DNA from: Syngnathus acus
Taxonomy: Eukaryota; Chordata; Actinopteri; Syngnathiformes; Syngnathidae
NCBI RefSeq assembly: GCF_901709675.1
Contig: NC_051107.1
Span: 2,225,501-2,289,500, forward strand
DNA length: 64,000 nt
Direction of reading: 5' to 3'
Positions 57,541 through 64,000 of the stretch are shown in pieces. A program made the translations under genes and the position numbers. The notes beneath the pieces were generated by a model, which was given only the letters and a program-made list of their open reading frames with translations, was not told the DNA's origin and ran no database searches. Every line of letters starts with the position of its first letter. Within the stretch, counting starts at the first letter, position 1.

Positions 57541-57900
57541 GTGGTTAGCTCCGTTTTGTGCGCAGGCGCATTTTAAAAAAAGGTGCACGACAGGTAGAGG
57601 GGCGGGTGGAGAAGAAGGAGGAGGTCGAGAGGCGGAGGGAGAGAGAGAGAGAGAGAGAGAGAGGGGAGCTGGAGTGAGGCTCCAATTGACATTTGATACT
57701 CAGGAAGTTGACGACGCCGCTCGGATTCTTCTTTTGTCTCATTGGAATTGTGCGCTACCGCTAGCGAACACGCACGGCAGACACTCATCCATTTTTTAAA
57801 ATTAATTAAACGAAAAGTACACTAATACTAGATTAAAACCACTCGAATTGGCGGCCACCTGATGACGCACCACGTTATGGAGTCGCAATAAGGTATGAAC
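57540..57900 (+). promoter_or_regulatory. promoter-like block upstream of the miR-183 cluster
   Basis: TGCGCAGGCGCA at 57559-57570 is a full NRF1 site. A GA-rich tract ((GA)n at 57638-57664) and GC-rich sequence follow. At about 57893 the sequence CAATAAG|GTATGAAC could be a 5' splice site. The block lies 1.8-2.1 kb upstream of the miR-183 hairpin on the same strand and could start its primary transcript. This is an inference. Confidence 0.35.
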
Positions 57901-59654
57901 TATATTTTGTTTTTATCTTAATTTCACCGGTATTGTCTGTTTTTATTATGATATTCATTATATTTATATATCTGTAAAAAAGGCCGAGAACGTTTTTAAA
58001 AAAAATACGACGTTGAATTTCTTGAAATACAAAATTTTAAATAAACATTTGTCGTAAAAGTTGACAAAAATTGTTATGCCATCGCAACGATGTAGTTATA
58101 AATCAAATTGTGGATGCTTTGTTGTTGTTTTGTCGCTGTTTTTTATCTTTGAAAAAACGAAAAAATAAAAATCAATTGCGTTGCACCTGTTTTTGCACCT
58201 GCGCCGGAGCACTGCTATTAACGCTCATGTCGTTTGTACGTATGCACAATATAAATGGTTAGTTCATTTAAAAATCATTTAGTCAATGGCATGTATTTCG
58301 TCGCAAAGCAAACTTGAATGCGTCGGAAATAAGAAAGTAAGTCGATTTAAAGCCCCACCGTTTGTGTTTTCTTCCAAGTTTCTACTTTAAGGCAACGTTG
58401 CATGACACGAGCTATAAATCCTCCAGAAATAAGCATTGGTGTGTTCTGGGGGACAAATGCGATTAAGCGAAGAAGGGGCTTTGGAACACCTTCAATTAAG
58501 GATGACACGAGAAAAAAAAAAAAAAAAGTGGCAAATTAACGAGTGAGAGATACCATTAGAGTGTATTTTACTTGTTCAATTTATCATGGAGGAAAAACAA
58601 ATATTTGTAAAAGGATTTTATATTTATAATTAGAGGCAACCAAGACCTTTGGACATTACGTCATAAAAATATGCCAACTTGATTTTTTTTGTAATGTATA
58701 CCCTATCCCAAACAAATTTAAGATCATTAAGAAATAGCCAAACAGGACCAGTGGTTCTTCTCTGTGCCTCCTTTTTAGTGCTATTGATTGAGTCCAGGAA
58801 ATGGGAGCCATTTGGGGCGTCTGAGGAATCACTTAGCACGCAGTTTGGATGGCCGGGGATCAATGGAGTGGGCCCAGGGTGAGCCAGATAATGGCCGCCG
58901 CGCAAAAGGGTGGGGCGTCTAGGGCGTCTGGGACCCCGGCAATGGCATCCTCAAGTCAGGAGAGCAACATCACTTGCAGGTCTTGCGTAGCAGAAAATGG
59001 CAACCATAGTCCAATGCGCATTCGCCATTTTTTTTTTTTACCATGGACTTGCCGCAGTGTCCTCGGTTGACCGCGAGGGCGGCCATTTTCTGGGCTCGGT
59101 CGGTAGATGACGTTTTAATTGGTTGAAGGTAATTCGACCGATGGAACGCAATCGAATAAAATGTTTTACGAAAAACGTTGCTGGAAGGGCGTAGCTCGTG
59201 GTCCCTATACATCTCGTAACCACTAGGGGACTTGTTTTTGGGTCTTTTTTACCTTTTATTTTTAACTATTTGTCAGCTCCGTAGCAGAATTACCCAAGTC
59301 CCTGTTGAACTTAAAACTACCAATGTGCTTGTTAAAAATTGAATTTCACATTTTCCGAAAGCATGCGCTAGCTATTAGGCTAACGATTTGATCAATGTCA
59401 TTCAAGATATGCTCTTTTAAATCATTTTTATAAAAATACTGTACTCAAGTTTAGCCAAACATTTAGATTTAAAACGGTTTAACAATAATAAAGCTGTTCA
59501 TGAAATCAAATGTGAAGGCCTTTAGTAATCTGCAAGTCCAAAATGGTGTCCTGTGATAGTTGGACTTTGCTGATTCTGCCCATCATGTGTTCCCTTCTTC
59601 TCTCCAGGTTGTTTGCGGCAGTCCGGGCCTCCTCCCAGCGGTCTTGACATTGAC

Positions 59655-59740
59655 TCCTGTTCTGTGTATGGCACTGGTAGAATTCACTGTGAGAGCTGAC
59701 TATCAGTGAATTACCATAGGGCCATAAACAGAGCAGAGAA
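59655..59740 (+). ncRNA. mir183: pre-miR-183 hairpin
   Basis: The mature 5' arm at 59667-59688 starts TATGGCACTGGTAG and equals vertebrate miR-183-5p. The 3' arm at 59706-59727 starts GTGAATTACCATAGGG and equals miR-183-3p. The two arms pair around a short loop (GTGAGAGCTGACTATCA). The cluster has sensory roles in hair cells and photoreceptors. It lies between ube2h and nrf1, the same place as in mammals, and on the ube2h strand. Confidence 0.97.
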
Positions 59741-59827
59741 AGAACCACTTTGGCTGGCCGTGTACTCAGGTGGGCATCTCTTCTCAAGGCGTCTCCATGA
59801 CAACAGCACCAATCTCTCCTCTTCCTT

Positions 59828-59912
59828 CTTGTGCCCATTTTGGCACTAGCACATTTTTGCTTCTGTATATATGCTTTGAGCAATTATGTGTAGTGCCAAT
59901 ATGGGAAAAGAC
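59828..59912 (+). ncRNA. mir96: pre-miR-96 hairpin
   Basis: The mature 5' arm at 59839-59861 starts TTTGGCACTAGCACATTTTT and equals miR-96-5p. The 3' arm at 59881-59902 reads CAATTATGTGTAGTGCCAAT at its start, pairing with it. It lies about 170 bases after miR-183. The seed TTGGCAC is intact; seed changes in human MIR96 cause hearing loss. Confidence 0.97.
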
Positions 59913-59975
59913 AGATGTGCCACACTTTTGACGTATTTTGACGGACTCACAAGGCTGATTCCCTCTTCAGGCAGC

Positions 59976-60065
59976 TTTCTGGTGGTGTTTGGCAATGGTA
60001 GAACTCACACTGGTGAGCTAGAAGGATCCGGTGGTTCTAGACTTGCCAACTATTGCTCGAGAGCT
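59976..60065 (+). ncRNA. mir182: pre-miR-182 hairpin
   Basis: The mature 5' arm at 59988-60011 starts TTTGGCAATGGTAGAACTCA and equals miR-182-5p. The 3' arm at 60032-60052 starts TGGTTCTAGACTTGCC and pairs with it. It lies about 150 bases after miR-96 on the same strand, so all three hairpins fit in 0.41 kb and are probably cut from one transcript. Confidence 0.97.
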
Positions 60066-60614
60066 CCACCTGCAAGAGAGAGAACCAAGGCCACCCCCCA
60101 TAACCTTCCTGCTGTTGCTCCCTCCAGTCCCTGTCAAATGAGTGAGTGGCTGTTGGTGGTGAAGGGCGAGGTGACGCTGGGTTCTTCCCCTGCACACCAC
60201 AGCCTCATAGCCCCCTGCTTTCCAGGAGGACAGTGAACACAACGCGCAACACAAGAGCAGTGAAGGTAAAAAACAACAACTTTGTTTTTCAAGTAGAATC
60301 TCTGAGATGGTTAAATGAAGTCATTATTTTGTCATTATAGTTGGAACAGTACCAAAAAAAATTCAAAGTGTGTTCTGACAAAATAATGTAAGGAAAAATC
60401 AGACAATTAGGGTGGGATTTAAAATCATTTGAAATAAAAAATGTTTATATAAATCGCATATTGTATTGTAACCCTTTAAACAACAGATATTTGAACAAAT
60501 TATTAATTCTTAAGCATATTTTTTCCTCTGTGTAGAATTACTCATTACTGCAGCTTGCTGAGTCACTTAGTGTAGTGGTGAAAGTCTTCATTTGTGTACT
60601 TGTGACTGTAATTT

Positions 60615-60633
60615 ACTGCCCCCAGTGGCCGAG
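60615..60633 (+). promoter_or_regulatory. CTCF-like motif
   Basis: TACTGCCCCCAGTGGCCGA is close to the CTCF core on the reverse strand. It lies 0.55 kb after the miR-182 hairpin. Motif match only. Confidence 0.35.
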
Positions 60634-61767
60634 TTAAGCCCGCTTGAATGATTCACAATGAATTTTGTTGTACTAACTGTTTAATTCGTATTCTATTTGT
60701 TATTACTGTATGTTTCATAAAGCAAATATTTTAAAGTACATTTTTAAATTGTTAATTGGTTGGTTTTTTTTGAGGGCACTGGAACAGATTAAGGACATCT
60801 CTAATCATTTCAATGGGGAAACATGTTTTGGGTTAAGAACATGGGTGGTTACTAATTGTATCTGAAGGCACCACTGTATCAGAATTAGAAAATATAGAGT
60901 TTTAAAACAAAAATTGTCAATACTTTTCGATTTGTAATATTTTGTTAATGTCTGAGAAATACGCAATTTGTCTGCAAAACTCTGCTCCAATGCAACACAC
61001 CTAAGTGTGTGGCATATGTATGGTTTCCATGGTTACACGAGATAGGCGAAGGATGGGAAATTGAACCTTTTTAATGAGTACATGCGAGTACAACGTGATC
61101 AAACAGCAGCGTGGTCCCCTGCTTCTTGCCTCTGTTAGCTCTGTGGCATAATCGGCCAAGGGTACGGTGTCATCTTACCCTTCCCCTTTCATTGCGGCCT
61201 TCCCCGCCCTCCTCAACCCCCTCCGCCTCCTTTCCAAAGAAAAGAGTGGCTTTCTCAAAGCTGTCACGGTGGTCAGCGCCATGAACAGTTGAAGGACCTA
61301 TAGTACACGCATATATCTGGGTCAGGCTCTGTTAATGTAGGTGACAGCGGGATGTGCGGATTAAACCTTCTTTATCTGCCTGTGTATAAATCCCAAGCTT
61401 TATAGGCTCCACTTCCCATTCGGCTAATATTATTTGGATTGTTAGCAACGCAGTGATGATTGTATTGTGTACAATAAACACTTGCAAAAGAAAAAAAAGA
61501 CTGATTCATTGTATCCCTCTCTGCATCCAAGTGCATTGTGGGCCATTACTCCAGATGGGCCGCGCGGCTCGAGTTACAGCCGCATTTTTCACCCCCTACA
61601 AAATCCCACCCCTCCCCGCCCCACCCTTGCCCTCCTCCTCCTTCCTCCATATCTCACATTTATCCACACAGGCTAGGCGGTGAGACAGTGTGCCGCCTGC
61701 GTTACCGGCATTAGTGCAATGAGATTATGGTTACGCACTGTCTGGACAGCCAAGTCTGTTCTGCAGA

Positions 61768-62035
61768 CAAAAGTATTGGGACACACCTGCTAATGATTCC
61801 AGGTGGATAAAATGGATTACTCATGAGAATCAAAAGGAACTACTCTGAAGTGGCTAAGAAGAATCACTCAGACATGATACAAATGCAACAGAAGACAAAA
61901 ACTAAGGACTTGTGGTTTCCATCATTTTAGACCATTTTTGTTATACACAAGTTATTTATAAAACATGTTAATATTTTTTTTTACGATAGATATCTTTCGA
62001 TTTTTCCTGCAATGTAATTTGTCCCAATACTTTTG
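61768..62035. mobile_element. Short element with 15-bp terminal inverted repeats
   Basis: CAAAAGTATTGGGAC at 61768-61782 is exactly mirrored by GTCCCAATACTTTTG at 62021-62035. The 268-bp interior has no coding content. These ends are of the kind seen in Tc1/mariner-related MITEs of fish. Confidence 0.65.
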
Positions 62036-63304
62036 AAGGTCCACCTCGACGCACAAAAACTGAATTGCCGTAAAATAATTTGGTTGTTCCAAAATGAAGT
62101 AAATTGCATGAGAATATGAAAGCTGCAGGAGATGATGTCTCCTCTCCTGGCCTTGTCTGGCCACCAGCTTGTGTTCTTGCCTGCGTGCAGGGCCCGGGAT
62201 GCACGTATTAAGAAACGATTAGTGAAGATTAAAGCTCCGCTCTGGAGTGCACCCACGTGCGCAGCTCCCCGACTACAAGGACCCGTCCAGCCCCGGCAAT
62301 CAATAGCTTCTTCCCTTTGGATGCTCTAATCCCACACGCAGCACCTTCACTGCACATATTGGATGCATTTGTTTTTAGAAATGACATCGAGGCCCGAGTC
62401 AAAAGCCGGAACACTTTTATCCATAAGTGTACCTGCAGTGATGAGAAACGCTACAAATGAAAGACATTCAAGTCGGTCGGGATGGTCGAAAGCTTTCCTG
62501 CACTTAGCTAAGTGGCAGGAGAAGCCCCAGGAGGTGCGAGGCCTTTTCCAAGAAAACACACACCCAGTAAGACGTCCTGAAAACTCTTTTACGAGCAGCG
62601 AGGCAGGAAAACGGGTTTCATCAGCGCGACCCGGCCTACGGTTTTAATCTGGAGGACGAGGGATGTAGGATGATGCCTGATAGATTAAGGCCCGTGCACC
62701 TCGCTCTCTCTCCCCCTCCGTCTCTCTCCTTGTGTGTGTGAGCAACAGAAGGCCCCGTCCGAGCAAATCCCAGGCTTTAAAGCCGAGGAGGTTGGGGCGG
62801 CTTATGATGTAATCACGGCCCTGTCTGTCACGGCAGGGAGGCTACTGGGATAGGAGAACGTGGAGGTTAGAACGCTTTTACGGGAAGGAGAAGGGCAACA
62901 GAATAAAAGTTCTTAAATTAGTGTGCACTCAGAAGGCTTGCAATCCACCTGACCAAATTATTGATGGCAATTATTGGCTAAAAAAAATATTTTTGTAAGA
63001 ACAAGGAAAATAATTAGAGCTGCTTTTACACAAGATTATGTGGTTTCAATTTAATTATTTTCTAATTTAATTATTTTCTAAGTAATTTTCTTTCTTTGAC
63101 TACTGTCTGTATATTTTAACAAATCAAATTTTACACATTTCATTGAGTCCATATAAATTAACTATTAGCACACATTAGCATTTATTTTGAGCCACCCCTC
63201 CTACACAAATTACTCATACTGTAACTGCACACATTTTTATAGTTGTCGGTAAGCATGTGATAAATTATAGAAGGTTCAATAAATATGGCAAAAGTCAAGT
63301 CACT

Positions 63305-63310
63305 TTTATT
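63305..63310 (-). terminator. nrf1: candidate nrf1 poly(A) signal
   Basis: TTTATT on the plus strand gives AATAAA for the leftward nrf1 transcript, 520 bases past its stop. Another lies at 63181-63186. Either could be used. Confidence 0.4.
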
Positions 63311-63830
63311 CACCTTGCTCATAAACACAAATCCCTCCTGTGAAGAGTCATTACGCAATCTGTACAACATACTACAATGTCTATCCTGACAAAGCCAATT
63401 TACACACGGATAGTCAAAATGTTTTTTGACAACATGACAAGTTGGAAATTAAGGATGGCACAGTTGTGTGTGTGTGTGGGGGGGAGAAAGTAGTCTGCTT
63501 AGGAAAACCATTACAGCCTTCCTTTTTAAAAAAAAAATTTAAAAAAAATTAAAAATAGCTGATGTACTTCCTGAGTACAGTGATGTGATTTAAGTAATAT
63601 ATCATTATCAAGTGGAGTTGATAAAAAGGAGTGCAGGTGTCGGTGATGCCTTTTTAGTTCATTTTCAAGCATTTTTGAAATAGCATATAAATACCTAAGC
63701 AAAACAAAAACACACTTTACAAAGTAAACAACAAGGATGCGTCACGTGTAACTCCCCTTGCGTCCAAACATGAATTTAGACACAGATTTGTACAGAATTG
63801 ATAATTGTAGGGCTTTCTCTTCCGGGTGGA

Positions 63831-63991
63831 TCATTGCTCCAGCGTCACCACCTCTACCGCCTGTCCGTCCAGTGTCATGGTGCTGTTTATGCGTGTGGCT
63901 ACCGGCGCCATGGCCACCTGCACGGGCCTGTTGCCTTGCGCCAGGCTGGTCACCACCGTCTGGTACATGCTGACTGGAATCTGGACCAGAC
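63831..63991 (-). CDS. nrf1: Nuclear respiratory factor 1, last coding exon
   Basis: The exon follows an AG at 63992-63993 (minus-strand reading CTAG) and encodes 52 residues plus the stop at 63833-63831. The protein reads LVQIPVSMYQTVVTSLAQ, then NRPVQVAMAPVATRI, and ends TLDGQAVEVVTLEQ, which is the C-terminus of vertebrate NRF1, part of its transactivation region. NRF1 binds GCGCATGCGC-type sites in promoters of respiratory and housekeeping genes. The rest of the gene lies beyond the right edge of the window. Confidence 0.96.
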
Positions 63992-64000
63992 CTAGAAGCA

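Larger units (their letters stand above)
60066..63300. other. intergenic region between the microRNA cluster and nrf1
   Basis: No gene is recognised. A decayed MITE end lies at about 60775-60885 and a terminal-inverted-repeat element at 61768-62035. GC-richer blocks at 61090-61290, 61530-61745 and 62740-62870 have little simple repeat and could be conserved regulatory elements. The primary miR transcript may end here. Confidence 0.4.

Noticed and set aside
59506-59883. 125-codon minus-strand open frame
   Set aside because: It covers the miR-183 and miR-96 hairpins in antisense; the microRNA arms explain the sequence and no protein family is recognised.

Overview
The window is nuclear DNA of a bony fish, most likely a percomorph teleost. 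Genes are split by short GT-AG introns of about 60-400 bp. Their proteins are close to human or zebrafish orthologues. Intergenic DNA holds fish-type MITEs, microsatellites and a minisatellite. No bacterial, organellar or CRISPR feature is present. Gene names rest on recognised protein sequence, and exon limits on reading-frame continuity across splice sites.

Layout, left to right. (1) 527-12579 (+): the 3' half of cacna1c (L-type calcium channel Cav1.2), from S4 of domain III to the stop, with two alternative 28-residue IVS3 exons and a probable 4.7-kb 3' UTR. (2) 18130-21333 (+): tspan33, a TspanC8 tetraspanin. (3) 23359-27205 (+): smo, the Hedgehog signal transducer Smoothened. (4) 28160-30504: a minisatellite of short (157 bp) and long (230/236 bp) units, the long ones each holding a hairpin. 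(5) 31521-36189 (+): a 20-exon cation/proton exchanger (cax1 type) with an N-terminal YccF-like domain. (6) 37224-39394 (-): klhdc10, tail to tail with cax1. (7) 40173-42725 (+): zc3hc1, divergent from klhdc10, with an AT-AC U12-type intron and two GC-AG introns. (8) 43783-51532 (+): ube2h, whose 6.1-kb first intron has U12-type GT-AG signals. (9) 59655-60065 (+): the miR-183/miR-96/miR-182 cluster. (10) 63831-63991 (-): the last coding exon of nrf1.

The block klhdc10-zc3hc1-ube2h-miR-183 cluster-nrf1 matches human 7q32 from memory, but lies in the opposite orientation relative to tspan33-smo. These neighbours share conserved linkage, not one pathway: calcium entry (cacna1c) and calcium/proton exchange (cax1), Hedgehog signalling (smo), ubiquitin conjugation (ube2h, klhdc10, zc3hc1), ADAM10 trafficking (tspan33), mitochondrial-gene transcription (nrf1) and sensory-organ microRNAs.

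The most notable items are the alternating hairpin minisatellite, the minor-spliceosome introns, the compact microRNA cluster with a possible upstream promoter, the YccF-containing exchanger kept in a vertebrate, and an IVS4 exon whose expected acceptor reads AA instead of AG.
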